Shown here in pieces: positions 33,800-41,673 of a stretch of 64,000 nt of DNA. The stretch lies in contig CAMCVI010000001.1 of assembly GCA_945881885.1 (NCBI GenBank), positions 1 to 64,000 on the forward strand, given 5' to 3'. Every line of letters begins with the position of its first letter. Position 1 is the stretch's first letter. This DNA is from Chryseobacterium gleum. GTDB taxonomy: Bacteria > Bacteroidota > Bacteroidia > Flavobacteriales > Flavobacteriaceae. The translations under genes were made by a program, and so were the position numbers. The notes beneath the pieces are model-generated. The model made no database searches. It was not told where the DNA came from and was given only the letters and a program-made list of their open reading frames with translations.

Positions 33800-33835
33800 A
33801 AAATGCTTCGGAAACTATTTCGGAGCATTTTTTTT
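33800..33835. terminator. Bidirectional terminator overlapping the nth stop
   Basis: AAAATGCTTCGGAA and TTTCGGAGCATTTT form a stem with G-U pairs, followed by a T run. It ends the small plus-strand gene. The stop codon of nth (33815-33817) lies in the loop. Confidence 0.8.
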
Positions 33836-34477
33836 ATAGTATTCATTTAAAACTGTTTTTCTTCCAATTGTTTTAGTTATGATATCTTTTTCTAAATCCC
33901 AACCTCTTGCAGGTGAGTATTCTCTGCCATACCAAATAATTTGCAGATGCAATTCGTTCCAAGTTGCTATCGGAAAAATGGCTTTAGCATCTTTTTCTGT
34001 TTGTACTACATTTTTTCCAGACGTTAAATTCCAACGATAAAGTAAACGGTGAATATGTGTGTCTACAGGAAAGGCGGGCACTCCAAATGCTTGACTCATC
34101 ACAACGCTAGCCGTTTTATGTCCCACTGCTGGCAAAGCTTCTAACGCTTCAAAACTTTGCGGTACTTCACCATTGTATTTATCTAATAAGATGTGCGATA
34201 AACCATGAATTCCTTTCGATTTCATAGGCGATAAACCGCAAGGGCGTATAATTTCCTTAATCTCTTCCACACTCATTTTAATCATATCGTGTGGGTTATC
34301 TGCTTTGGCAAATAACAAAGGCGTAATTTGATTGACCCGAACATCAGTACATTGTGCCGAAAGTAACACCGCAATTAATAAAGTATACGGATCTTTATGG
34401 TCTAAAGGAATCGGAATTTCAGGATACAAATCGTTTAACGTATTTATAACAAATGTTGCACGCTCTTTTTTAGTCAT
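33815..34477 (-). CDS. nth: Endonuclease III (lacks Fe-S cluster cysteines)
   Basis: 220 residues. This base-excision enzyme removes oxidised pyrimidines and nicks the strand. The HhH-GPD fold is clear: LLSAQCTDVRVNQ, the hairpin LPAVGHKTASVV with the catalytic Lys, and FPVDTHIHRL with the catalytic Asp. The family usually ends with four cysteines (C-x6-C-x2-C-x5-C) holding a [4Fe-4S] cluster. Here the region reads WYGREYSPARGWDLEKD and has no cysteine, so the protein must be stable without the cluster. It is the only gene of its unit. Confidence 0.93.
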   Translation of the reverse strand: MTKKERATFVINTLNDLYPEIPIPLDHKDPYTLLIAVLLSAQCTDVRVNQITPLLFAKADNPHDMIKMSVEEIKEIIRPCGLSPMKSKGIHGLSHILLDKYNGEVPQSFEALEALPAVGHKTASVVMSQAFGVPAFPVDTHIHRLLYRWNLTSGKNVVQTEKDAKAIFPIATWNELHLQIIWYGREYSPARGWDLEKDIITKTIGRKTVLNEYYKKNAPK

Positions 34478-34512
34478 TTTTGTATATTTGATGTTGTAAA
34501 GTTAATCAATAG

Positions 34513-34560
34513 CAATAACAATATCAAAAATCAATAACAATATCAAAAATCAATAACAAT
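34513..34560. repeat. 19-bp tandem repeat, 2.5 copies
   Basis: CAATAACAATATCAAAAAT is repeated at 34513-34531 and 34532-34550, with a partial third copy to 34560. It lies in the divergent gap between nth and bcp, followed by a C-rich ACCC stretch reaching the bcp start. Confidence 0.85.
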
Positions 34561-34607
34561 TATAAAAAAACCCTAAACCTTTAACCCAACACCCAACACC
34601 CAAAAAT

Positions 34608-35060
34608 ATGACACATTTAAAAGTAGGCGATACCGCACCAAGTTTCTCAGGAACCGATCAAAACGGAAAGAAACATTCTTTAGCAGATTATAAAGGAAAA
34701 AAACTAGTAGTATTCTTTTATCCGAAAGCCAATACGCCGGGTTGCACCGCTGAAGCTTGTGATTTACGAGACAATTACGAACGTTTTCAAGCTAATAATT
34801 ACGAATTGATAGGCGTGAGTGCCGATAATGCCAAAGCTCAAAAGAAATTTGAAGAAAAATATAGCTTTCCATTTGCCTTATTGGCAGATGAAGACAAATC
34901 TATGATTGAAGCATTTGGCGTTTGGGGACCAAAAAAATTCATGGGAAAAGAGTATGACGGTATTCATAGAACCACATTTGTAATTGACGAAAACGGTACT
35001 ATAACTGATGTTATATCTGATGTAAAAACCAAAGCACACGCCAGTCAGATTTTAGGATAA
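34608..35060 (+). CDS. bcp: Thioredoxin-dependent peroxiredoxin, BCP type
   Basis: 150 residues, the normal length for bacterioferritin comigratory protein. It reduces hydrogen and organic peroxides with thioredoxin. Seen are the thioredoxin fold start (VGDTAPSFSGTDQNGK), the peroxidatic Cys in YPKANTPGCTAEACDLRD with a second Cys five residues on (resolving candidate), GVSADNAKAQKKFEEKY, and FVIDENGTI near the end. There is no signal peptide. Transcribed away from nth, with its own terminator. Confidence 0.95.
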   Translation: MTHLKVGDTAPSFSGTDQNGKKHSLADYKGKKLVVFFYPKANTPGCTAEACDLRDNYERFQANNYELIGVSADNAKAQKKFEEKYSFPFALLADEDKSMIEAFGVWGPKKFMGKEYDGIHRTTFVIDENGTITDVISDVKTKAHASQILG

Positions 35061-35062
35061 AG

Positions 35063-35096
35063 AAAAAGGGTTTTCAAAGTTGAAAACCCTTTTTCT
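35063..35096. terminator. Bidirectional terminator after bcp
   Basis: AAAAAGGGTTTTCA and TGAAAACCCTTTTT form a strong stem with A and T runs on both sides. It serves bcp and probably the minus-strand gene ending at 35132. Confidence 0.85.
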
Positions 35097-35131
35097 TTCC
35101 ATATAAGTGAAATTCATTAATTTGATTTCAC

Positions 35132-35599
35132 TTAAATTTTAGTTATTAAAAAAGGAATTTCAACTTGTCTGTACTCTCCATATCTTCTGTAAAATCTTCC
35201 GTCTGGTGCTATAATTATGTAATTGCCACACCATGTTGCATCTTCAAATAATAATTTTTTAATTATACCATTTTTGTCTTCCGTTACATTTTTCTTCTTG
35301 TAAACGTACATTTTTTCGGTTACAAAAAATTGAGTTATATTTTTATTTTTCTTAAGATACCTTTTGTAGGAGTAATCACTAGTATAATGATCTATGCAAG
35401 AACCATGTGGAATTATGTCTGGATTTATAAAAAAATTAATTATTATTATATTTGAATCCTCAATTTTAACCCCGGTTAACTCTAATAATTCAGTTGCTAA
35501 CTCGGTTCTTACACTCTCCTTCAAATTTTCATCAAAAAAGTTTTGTGAATAAAAATTCAAACTAAATTGAAGGAATGCTGTAAAGATAATTTTCTTCAT
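35132..35599 (-). CDS. Uncharacterised secreted protein
   Basis: 155 residues. An N-terminal signal peptide (IIFTAFLQFSLNFYSQ) is followed by a small mature domain of about 135 residues with conserved-looking aromatic and cysteine positions (PHGSCIDHYTSDY, DATWCGNYIIIAPDGRFYRRYG). The two Cys could form a disulfide in the periplasm. I do not recognise the family. It is a single gene between bcp and a membrane-anchored unknown, with dispersed repeats upstream. Confidence 0.65.
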   Translation of the reverse strand: MKKIIFTAFLQFSLNFYSQNFFDENLKESVRTELATELLELTGVKIEDSNIIIINFFINPDIIPHGSCIDHYTSDYSYKRYLKKNKNITQFFVTEKMYVYKKKNVTEDKNGIIKKLLFEDATWCGNYIIIAPDGRFYRRYGEYRQVEIPFLITKI

Positions 35600-35659
35600 A
35601 TTTGAATTTTAGGTTGAATTAAATTGTATTTTTTAATCTCATTATCATGCAGAACCTCT

Positions 35660-35711
35660 TGTCATGCAGAACTTGTTTCAGCATCTTCATAGAACCTGAA
35701 ACGAGTTCAGG
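35660..35711. repeat. Dispersed inverted repeat (CATGCTGAACTTG family), copy 3
   Basis: 35660-35686 is a copy with one change (CATGCAGAACTTG). A shorter inverted partner, CCTGAAACGAGTTCAGG, lies at 35695-35711. A partial tandem copy (TCATGCAGAAC) lies just before at 35645-35655. Confidence 0.8.
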
Positions 35712-35728
35712 TTTACAAACGATGTGTT

Positions 35729-36283
35729 TTAACAACGATTATTTTTATTAAAGTCGCGTTTAAATAGTACTTTATTGTCTTTTGCAATATAGTCGCCAGA
35801 TAATATCAAATACGGATGATTATGAGAAAATCCAGCGCTTCTACTTCTTACAATTATTTTGTCGTTTGCTTTTAGACTTTTAAGTGGCTCAAATTCCTTT
35901 GGAATAAATTGCATCATATAAGTTTCGCCCTCAATTTCTACGATAAGCCATTTTGGACCACCTAATTGTGCATTTTCACGCTGAAAAGTAACAGAAGTTA
36001 CCACCGCTTCCATATCGCTAAAATCGTTAAAGTACTTTTTTATTTTTTCATAACTAGCATCTACTTTTTTACCTTCCGGTGATGCTTCCCATTTTTTGTA
36101 TTCAATACCATCTGGGGTAGCTTCCCATTTTTTTCGTGCCGCTTTCATTTCTTCTGCAGTAAGTGGCTTTTGAATTGCTTTTTTAGCTGGTTCCTTTTTT
36201 TTAAATCTGTTGGCAACAACTACGCCACTTACTACAACTAGTGCTAGCAGCAAGGCAAATATATTTTTTTTCGTCTGAGTCAT
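35729..36283 (-). CDS. Membrane-anchored protein with OB-like domain
   Basis: 184 residues. One N-terminal membrane helix (FALLLALVVVSGVVVA) is followed by a basic stretch, and then two copies of a short motif (KKWEATPDGIEY, YKKWEASPEGKK). The C-terminal half (MEAVVTSVTFQR, LGGPKWLIVEIEGETYMMQF, LKANDKIIVRSRSAGFS) looks like a small OB-type beta-barrel, perhaps like nucleic-acid- or sugar-binding periplasmic folds. The function is unknown. It is a single gene. Confidence 0.65.
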   Translation of the reverse strand: MTQTKKNIFALLLALVVVSGVVVANRFKKKEPAKKAIQKPLTAEEMKAARKKWEATPDGIEYKKWEASPEGKKVDASYEKIKKYFNDFSDMEAVVTSVTFQRENAQLGGPKWLIVEIEGETYMMQFIPKEFEPLKSLKANDKIIVRSRSAGFSHNHPYLILSGDYIAKDNKVLFKRDFNKNNRC

Positions 36284-36589
36284 AGTGTGAATTTTAGTTT
36301 TGTATTCTTTTTTTTGAATTGTCCCCGTGGTTTAAATCCTATATAACTAATAGCAACAAATAAAGTAAAAATTTTGGATGATCCAAAACATATAATTATA
36401 AAAAAATCTTAAAAAATAGATACAAAATACCATAACATAATGGATATTGAGGTTTTCGAAGCCATCTTCTTCTCACTCAAGCCCTTATTTTCCTAAATTT
36501 TTATAAGTCTTTTCTATTTTTGTTAGTAACGCGTCATTAACATCAATCTGAAGATCTAAGATATCTAAAAATCTAACCTGTCTAACAAT
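36284..36589. other. Gene-free intergenic stretch
   Basis: 306 bp without a gene. It holds a perfect 8-bp inverted repeat (TTTTGGAT at 36372-36379, ATCCAAAA at 36381-36388) and a run of GATCTAAGATATCTAAAAATC-like short repeats near 36550-36590. Nothing else was recognised. Confidence 0.6.
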
Positions 36590-37672
36590 CTAATTCACCA
36601 CCGAATTAATTTTCTGCCAAAGCATTTCGTCAAAATTAGAAAGCGCTAAGTTACTGCTGTCTGCGGCTTCACCCATTCGGATAATGACTAATTTGCGGCT
36701 CGGTACCACGTAAATTTTTTGGTCGTTTTTGCCTAATGCGCAATACATATCTGCCGGTGCGGTTGAAATGAGACTGCCATTAAATTGCAATTGACTTTGA
36801 GGAAGTCGAAAGCTGCTTTTTCCGTTTAGCCACCACAAATAGCCGTACGCTAAATTAATGGGTTGAGAAGTTGTTGTGGCAGCATTCATATAATTTGAAT
36901 TGATAATTTGTGTACCATTCCAATTGCCATTGGCTAAAGCCAGTAAGCCAAAACGTGCCATACTTCGACTATTGCTCCAATAGACACTTAATGCCGTTGG
37001 ATCTGTTACCCAAGCTCCAGTCATACCAATTGGGTTGCGTAATTTGTTGTTAAAATAATTGTCCCAGGTTTGGTTGGTGGCAGTGGCTACCACATCTTGT
37101 AATTTTACATATACATTATGATACGCCCATCGCGAGCCAGCATCGGCTAAGTATTGTAAGTTGTTGGGTGTAACCGTATCGCCTAAGGCATCGTTTAACC
37201 CAGAATTCATACATAATAAATTTTTGCAAGTAATTAGGTTTTCCTTAGCCAAAGGCGCACTCGTCCAGCCCGTTCCTATATAATCGGATACTTTATTGTT
37301 AATGTTTATAAAACCTTCTTGTGCCGCTATTCCTGTAACTGTTGCGGTTAATGTTTTTCCCGCACTTGCCCAATACCAAAGCGATGTAGCGGTATGACCA
37401 TTGTAATAATTTTCTAAAACAATTTTCCCATTGTGTAAAACGATAAAACTTTTGGTGTTTTTTTCCGTTAAGTAAGCGTCAAGGGCAGAAATATTAGCCG
37501 TGTTCCACCCCAAACTTTCAGGAGTTTTGGTTTCCCAAGTGCCTGTATTTGGTGGAAAATACATTGCCTCGTTTGGCGGTATTGGAGTTGAATTTGTAGC
37601 AGGATTTTCTTCGCTTTTGCTACAATAAATAAAAAATGATATGAAGCTAATTAGAAGTATTTTGATTCTCAT
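36590..37672 (-). CDS. Beta-lactamase-related serine hydrolase, lipoprotein
   Basis: 360 residues. A lipoprotein signal ends in FFIYC (Cys17). The serine beta-lactamase/class C fold follows: SxxK in WYWASAGKTL with the nucleophile Ser, the Tyr-x-Asn motif in RWAYHNVY, and LAYGYLWWLNG near the C-terminus. This family includes esterases, D-aminopeptidases and peptidoglycan peptidases as well as lactamases; the target is unknown. Gene context gives no hint. It lies downstream of mazG with a 120-bp C-rich gap. Confidence 0.85.
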   Translation of the reverse strand: MRIKILLISFISFFIYCSKSEENPATNSTPIPPNEAMYFPPNTGTWETKTPESLGWNTANISALDAYLTEKNTKSFIVLHNGKIVLENYYNGHTATSLWYWASAGKTLTATVTGIAAQEGFININNKVSDYIGTGWTSAPLAKENLITCKNLLCMNSGLNDALGDTVTPNNLQYLADAGSRWAYHNVYVKLQDVVATATNQTWDNYFNNKLRNPIGMTGAWVTDPTALSVYWSNSRSMARFGLLALANGNWNGTQIINSNYMNAATTTSQPINLAYGYLWWLNGKSSFRLPQSQLQFNGSLISTAPADMYCALGKNDQKIYVVPSRKLVIIRMGEAADSSNLALSNFDEMLWQKINSVVN

Positions 37673-37791
37673 AATATGATTTTTTTTCGACTGCTAAATA
37701 AAGATAAATTTAAGTTTAGACTTTAAGAATTGAGAATGGTTTAATAAATTATTACATTTTCCCTCATACCTAACACCTCATACCTAACACC

Positions 37792-38565
37792 TTAAACCCT
37801 TTTCGCTTCTTCCCAAAACACATCCATTTCGGCTAAAGTCATATCAGATAGTGATTTGCCTAATGTGCTGGCTTTACTTTCTAAATACTGAAAGCGTTTG
37901 ATGAATTTTTTGTTGGTGCGTTCTAAGGCGTCTTCTGGGTTAATGTTTAAAAAACGTGCGTAATTAATCATAGAGAATAACACATCGCCAAATTCGGCTT
38001 CTATTTTATCTTGATTGTTAGCGGCTATTTCGACTTGTAATTCGGCAATTTCTTCTTGTACCTTTTCCCAAACTTGATGGGTTTCTTCCCAATCGAATCC
38101 TACGGCTTTTACTTTATCTTGAATTCTGCTGGCTTTTACTAAAGCGGGTAAGCTTTTCGGAACGCCTTCTAAAACAGAAGTTCTGCCTTCTTTTAATTTC
38201 AGCTTTTCCCAATTTTGTTTTACTTGTTCTTCGTTTTCCACAACAACATCACCATAAATATGCGGATGACGGTCAATTAACTTATCGCAAATGCTATTGG
38301 CCACATCGGCAATGTCAAAGGCATTTGTTTCCGAACCTATTTTTGCATAAAACACAATGTGAAGCAACAAATCGCCCAGTTCTTTTTTTATTTCATGCAA
38401 ATCATGGTCTAAAATGGCATCACCTAATTCATATGTTTCCTCAATGGTAAGATGACGCAAGCTTTCTAACGTTTGCTTTTTATCCCATGGACATTTTTCA
38501 CGTAAATCGTCCATAATATCCAGTAATCTTTCAAAGGCTTGTAGTTGTTGTGCTCTTGTGTTCAT
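37792..38565 (-). CDS. mazG: Nucleoside triphosphate pyrophosphohydrolase MazG
   Basis: 257 residues with two MazG domains. The first has LRHLTIEETYELGDAI (ExxE) and KKELGDLLLHIVFYA (ExxD) and binds the metals; the second has EEIAELQVEIAANN and EAEFGDVLFSMINYARF. It hydrolyses non-canonical or excess NTPs to NMP and pyrophosphate in the cytoplasm. The start (MNTRAQQLQAFERLLDIMDDLR ... CPWDKKQT) is typical. Upstream is a C-rich ACCC-type spacer, and the DUF5606 gene precedes it on the same strand. Confidence 0.95.
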   Translation of the reverse strand: MNTRAQQLQAFERLLDIMDDLREKCPWDKKQTLESLRHLTIEETYELGDAILDHDLHEIKKELGDLLLHIVFYAKIGSETNAFDIADVANSICDKLIDRHPHIYGDVVVENEEQVKQNWEKLKLKEGRTSVLEGVPKSLPALVKASRIQDKVKAVGFDWEETHQVWEKVQEEIAELQVEIAANNQDKIEAEFGDVLFSMINYARFLNINPEDALERTNKKFIKRFQYLESKASTLGKSLSDMTLAEMDVFWEEAKRV

Positions 38566-38710
38566 TCTTTTATTTCAAAATTCAAAATTCGTTTTTGGTT
38601 GTTCAAAATTTAATGGCTTTAAGCGATTAGCTTTTAGATTGTTAGAATATAGACTTATCCCTTATGCCGTAAACCCCAAACCTTTCACCCTTTACCCAGA
38701 ACCCAAAGTT

Positions 38711-38747
38711 AAAAAAAATATCCCAAACTAAATTAAGAATGGGATAT
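38711..38747 (-). terminator. Terminator after the DUF5606 gene
   Basis: ATATCCCA (38718-38725) and TGGGATAT (38740-38747) form a stem. On the minus strand it is followed by a run of T, and it sits 24 bp past the stop at 38771. Confidence 0.7.
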
Positions 38748-38770
38748 ACTATATTTTTTTAACTAAAAGC

Positions 38771-39193
38771 TTATTCAGCGGTTTCTTCTTTTACTTCTGC
38801 ATTTAAAGCCTCTAAAGTAACATATCCCTTAGGTTGTAAAATATTATACCAATTGAATATTTTTTTAATATCCGAAGTGTATACACGGTCTTCGTCATAT
38901 TCTGGTAAAATTTCACGAAAATAGCTTTTTAATTTGTCGTCTGTTTCTTTGTGCGAAATGGTTGCTTCTCCGTTTTCTTTTGTAGCAATGGCTTTGAAAA
39001 TGTCAATTAATTTTACTTCATCTGTGTAAGTAAAGACTGCAATTTCAGACAATAAACTAACATTACTTCTTAATCCTACTGTTATTTTTTTACCGTCTAA
39101 TAAGGCTTCTGCTACAAATCCAGAACGGGTTTGTACTTTTAATTCGTAAAGTCCTGGTTTCCCAGAAATGGCTAATATTTTTTGAAAACTCAT
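38771..39193 (-). CDS. DUF5606-family protein
   Basis: 140 residues. It starts MSFQKILAISGKPGLYELKVQTRSGFVAEAL, followed by GLRSNVSLLSEIAVFTYTD and a C-terminal helical part (YFREILPEYDEDRVYTSDIKKIFNWYNILQPKG). This pattern is that of DUF5606, a family limited to Bacteroidota whose members lie next to peptide deformylase genes, as here. Cytoplasmic; function unknown. It precedes mazG and follows def on the same strand. Confidence 0.85.
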   Translation of the reverse strand: MSFQKILAISGKPGLYELKVQTRSGFVAEALLDGKKITVGLRSNVSLLSEIAVFTYTDEVKLIDIFKAIATKENGEATISHKETDDKLKSYFREILPEYDEDRVYTSDIKKIFNWYNILQPKGYVTLEALNAEVKEETAE

Positions 39194-39286
39194 GGGTTAT
39201 AATTTAAATGTGAGCAAATATATATTTTAATAAATGAATTTCCAATTTGAAAATCCAAAATAAAACATAAAATTGTTATCGCTATT

Positions 39287-39874
39287 TTATTTGATTTTTA
39301 AGTTGGCAAATTTCATTCTATAATCAGGTCTGGCTTTACCTTCCATAATGTTTTGAAGTTTTTTACCTACTAATTTTTTCTTTAACATAGAAAGATGGTC
39401 GGTGAATAAAACGCCCTCAATATGATCGTATTCATGCTGAATAACGCGAGCTATTAAACCGTTATACGTTTCGGTTTTTTTTACAAAATTTTCGTCAAAA
39501 TATTCAATTGTAATAGTTTCATGTCTAAAAACATCTTCACGCACATCCGGAATACTCAAACAGCCTTCGTTGAAACCCCAAATTTCTCCTTCTTCTTTTA
39601 AAATTTTAGCATTAATAAAAGTTTGTTTAAAATCTTTTAATGCTTCTGCTTCTGTTTTTGATATATCATCGCTATCTGCAAAAGGGGTAGTATCAATTAC
39701 AAACAAACGAATGGCTAAGCCAACTTGAGGCGCAGCTAATCCCACGCCATAAGCGTTGTACATGGTTTCATACATGTTGCTTAAAATTTGGGTTAAGTCG
39801 GTGTAATCGGGTCTGATATCTTCGCAAACTTTTCTTAAAACAGCTTCGCCATATCCGTATATAGGTAAAATCAT
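39287..39874 (-). CDS. def: Peptide deformylase
   Basis: 195 residues from the ATG at 39872-39874 (MILPIYGYGEAVLR). The frame continues upstream to 39949, into the neighbouring gene, but the family starts here. It removes the formyl group from nascent proteins. Motif 1 GVGLAAPQVG, motif 2 EGCLSIP with the metal-binding Cys, and motif 3 QHEYDHIEG with the two His and the catalytic Glu are complete. CAAAATTA at 39889-39896 (TAATTTTG on the minus strand) is a candidate -7 element. Upstream genes are on the same strand. Confidence 0.96.
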   Translation of the reverse strand: MILPIYGYGEAVLRKVCEDIRPDYTDLTQILSNMYETMYNAYGVGLAAPQVGLAIRLFVIDTTPFADSDDISKTEAEALKDFKQTFINAKILKEEGEIWGFNEGCLSIPDVREDVFRHETITIEYFDENFVKKTETYNGLIARVIQHEYDHIEGVLFTDHLSMLKKKLVGKKLQNIMEGKARPDYRMKFANLKIK

Positions 39875-39923
39875 GGTTTCTTTTTTTGCAAAATTAGCAA
39901 ATTTTCTTTTAAAATAGTAAATA

Positions 39924-41114
39924 TTATTCGTTAGCACCACCAACATCACTATTATCTAGTTTTACAGGATATTTAGGATTAAATAACGCAATAAATTTTT
40001 TGGTTTTATACGTGTTGTAAGTCATTTTATTTGACAGCGCAATAATCGTAACCGTATCTGTTTTTTGAGTAATATACGATGAGGTATTGCCATGCCACCA
40101 TCCGTTATGATAAGTTAAGGTTGGTGCCTCAGGCCATTCACGTAAACGAATGCCTAAGCCGTAATTTTTTTCTCCTTTCGATTCGTAACTGTAACCTTTA
40201 AATATTTCTTTCTTTAGTTTTTCGCTAAAAAAGTTATCCGAATACGTAGCCAAGTCGAATTTTAATAAATCACGTGCGGTGGAGTAAATATTTTTGTCTC
40301 CATATACCAAATCCAAATGGTCAAAAGCCAATCGTAATCGGTTAGATTTGTAGGTTTGACTTACCGTATCGTGGTGTTTTTCGTAATCAAAAACAAACGA
40401 ATTTTTCATTCCTAATGGTTTAAAAAGAAGTTCATTCATCGCTTCATGATACCGCATTCCTGAAACTTTTTCAATGATTAACGCTAATATCGAATAGTTG
40501 GTATTACAATACGCAAATCGAGTGCCTGGTTTGCTTTCCAAATGAATTTTCCCGGAATTTATAAGCTTTAAAATATCTTGATTGGTAATTTTTTTTGAGC
40601 GATCCCATTTTACATCACGTTCAATAAAATAGCCGTAATGACGCAATCCACTTCTGTGATTTAAGAGCATTCTTACTGTGATATCTTTATGATAAAAACC
40701 GTCAAGATATTTGGAAACTTTATCATCTAAACCAATTTTTTCTTGGTCAACCATTCTTAAAATTACAGCTGCCGTTAATACTTTACTTACAGAAGCGATG
40801 TGAATGGGCTTGTTTTTTCCGTTTTTATCGTCCTTTTCTTTGTAGGCAAATCCTTCGTAGTCTTCAAATAATATTTTTCCGTTTTTTGCTACTAAAAACT
40901 GACCATAAAAGTCATTTTTATTTATCAATTTATTGTATAGGTAGCTAATTTCGTTTTTTTGTTTCTCGCAATTAGCGGAATCTAATTCATTAAATGCTAC
41001 AAAAAAATCGCTTTGTTCATGTTGCGTACCATTATTTTTTGAAAATTCGGATGCTTTGTCTTTGCAAGATATTATTAATAAAGTAAGGCATAAAAGTGAA
41101 AGGCGTATTCTCAT
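39924..41114 (-). CDS. Beta-lactamase-related serine hydrolase, lipoprotein
   Basis: 396 residues. Lipoprotein signal LLIISC (Cys17). Fold and active site of the beta-lactamase/penicillin-binding class C group: HIASVSKVLTAAV (SxxK), FAYCNTNYSILA (Tyr-x-Asn), and HNGWWHGNTS in the place of the third motif. It differs in sequence from the enzyme at 36590, so the two are not a recent duplication. The substrate is unknown. It shares a 1-bp TAATG overlap with the upstream PH-like gene, so the two are co-translated. Confidence 0.85.
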   Translation of the reverse strand: MRIRLSLLCLTLLIISCKDKASEFSKNNGTQHEQSDFFVAFNELDSANCEKQKNEISYLYNKLINKNDFYGQFLVAKNGKILFEDYEGFAYKEKDDKNGKNKPIHIASVSKVLTAAVILRMVDQEKIGLDDKVSKYLDGFYHKDITVRMLLNHRSGLRHYGYFIERDVKWDRSKKITNQDILKLINSGKIHLESKPGTRFAYCNTNYSILALIIEKVSGMRYHEAMNELLFKPLGMKNSFVFDYEKHHDTVSQTYKSNRLRLAFDHLDLVYGDKNIYSTARDLLKFDLATYSDNFFSEKLKKEIFKGYSYESKGEKNYGLGIRLREWPEAPTLTYHNGWWHGNTSSYITQKTDTVTIIALSNKMTYNTYKTKKFIALFNPKYPVKLDNSDVGGANE

Positions 41115-41542
41115 TATTTTCTGATTTCTATAGTTGGATTTTGTTCGATTAACTGCTCAATAAATTGGTCTCTATTATTTGGTGAAATAAATATGTCATC
41201 GTATTTGTGATAAACAATTTCAATGCCTCTGTGATGAAAGCCCGGTTTGTAAAAATTTGTTTTCATTATAGAATTAGAATATTTTATGGTCCTAATTTCT
41301 GAAATTTTAATTTTTGTTTTGTAAAAAAACATAGAAACAACCAATAGGTTTTCTTGAATTTCGTAATACGTAGTGAAAAATGTAACCGTAATTAATACAC
41401 TTAAAAGTAAAATTAAAATCCCAATTGGTGCCAAAACCATTTCAATTGAATCTTCAGATAAAAAGGCAATAAGCGATACTAGTACTGCTGGAAATAGGGG
41501 TATAAAAAAATTAATTTTACTAAAGTCCGATTTGTATTTCAT
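41114..41542 (-). CDS. Small membrane protein with PH-like domain
   Basis: 142 residues with two hydrophobic helices (FFIPLFPAVLVSLIAFLS and VLAPIGILILLLSVLITVTFF), then a small beta-rich part (YYEIQENLLVVSMFFYKTKIKISEIRTIKYSN) reminiscent of bacterial PH domains. Short of a known function. It is the first gene of a pair with the serine hydrolase. The start is at the last plausible ATG. Confidence 0.7.
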   Translation of the reverse strand: MKYKSDFSKINFFIPLFPAVLVSLIAFLSEDSIEMVLAPIGILILLLSVLITVTFFTTYYEIQENLLVVSMFFYKTKIKISEIRTIKYSNSIMKTNFYKPGFHHRGIEIVYHKYDDIFISPNNRDQFIEQLIEQNPTIEIRK

Positions 41543-41624
41543 GTATTGCTTTGCTGTTTTTTTTGGACAAATTACATTATCAAAATATTAATTAAGTACG
41601 ATTTTATAAAAATGTCATCTGCTT

Positions 41625-41656
41625 TTGCAAATTAAAGTATTTTTGAAGTATTTTTG
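41625..41656 (+). promoter_or_regulatory. Promoter of menB
   Basis: TTG at 41625-41627, a 21-bp spacer and TATTTTTG at 41649-41656. A second TATTTTTG lies 11 bp upstream (41638-41645) in a tandem AAGTATTTTTG duplication but lacks a spaced TTG. The ATG at 41674 is 17 bases past the -7 element. Confidence 0.6.
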
Positions 41657-41673
41657 ATAAAAAATTATTAAAA

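Noticed and set aside
34483..34490. TATATTTG as a bcp promoter
   Set aside because: It matches the -7 consensus, but the nearest TTG is 24 bp away and the element is more than 100 bp from the bcp start.
36512..36589. Minus-strand frame ending in a Lys-rich helical tail (LTKIEKTYKNLGK)
   Set aside because: It is short, is interrupted by a stop close upstream and consists partly of short ATCTAA-type repeats; no gene could be supported.
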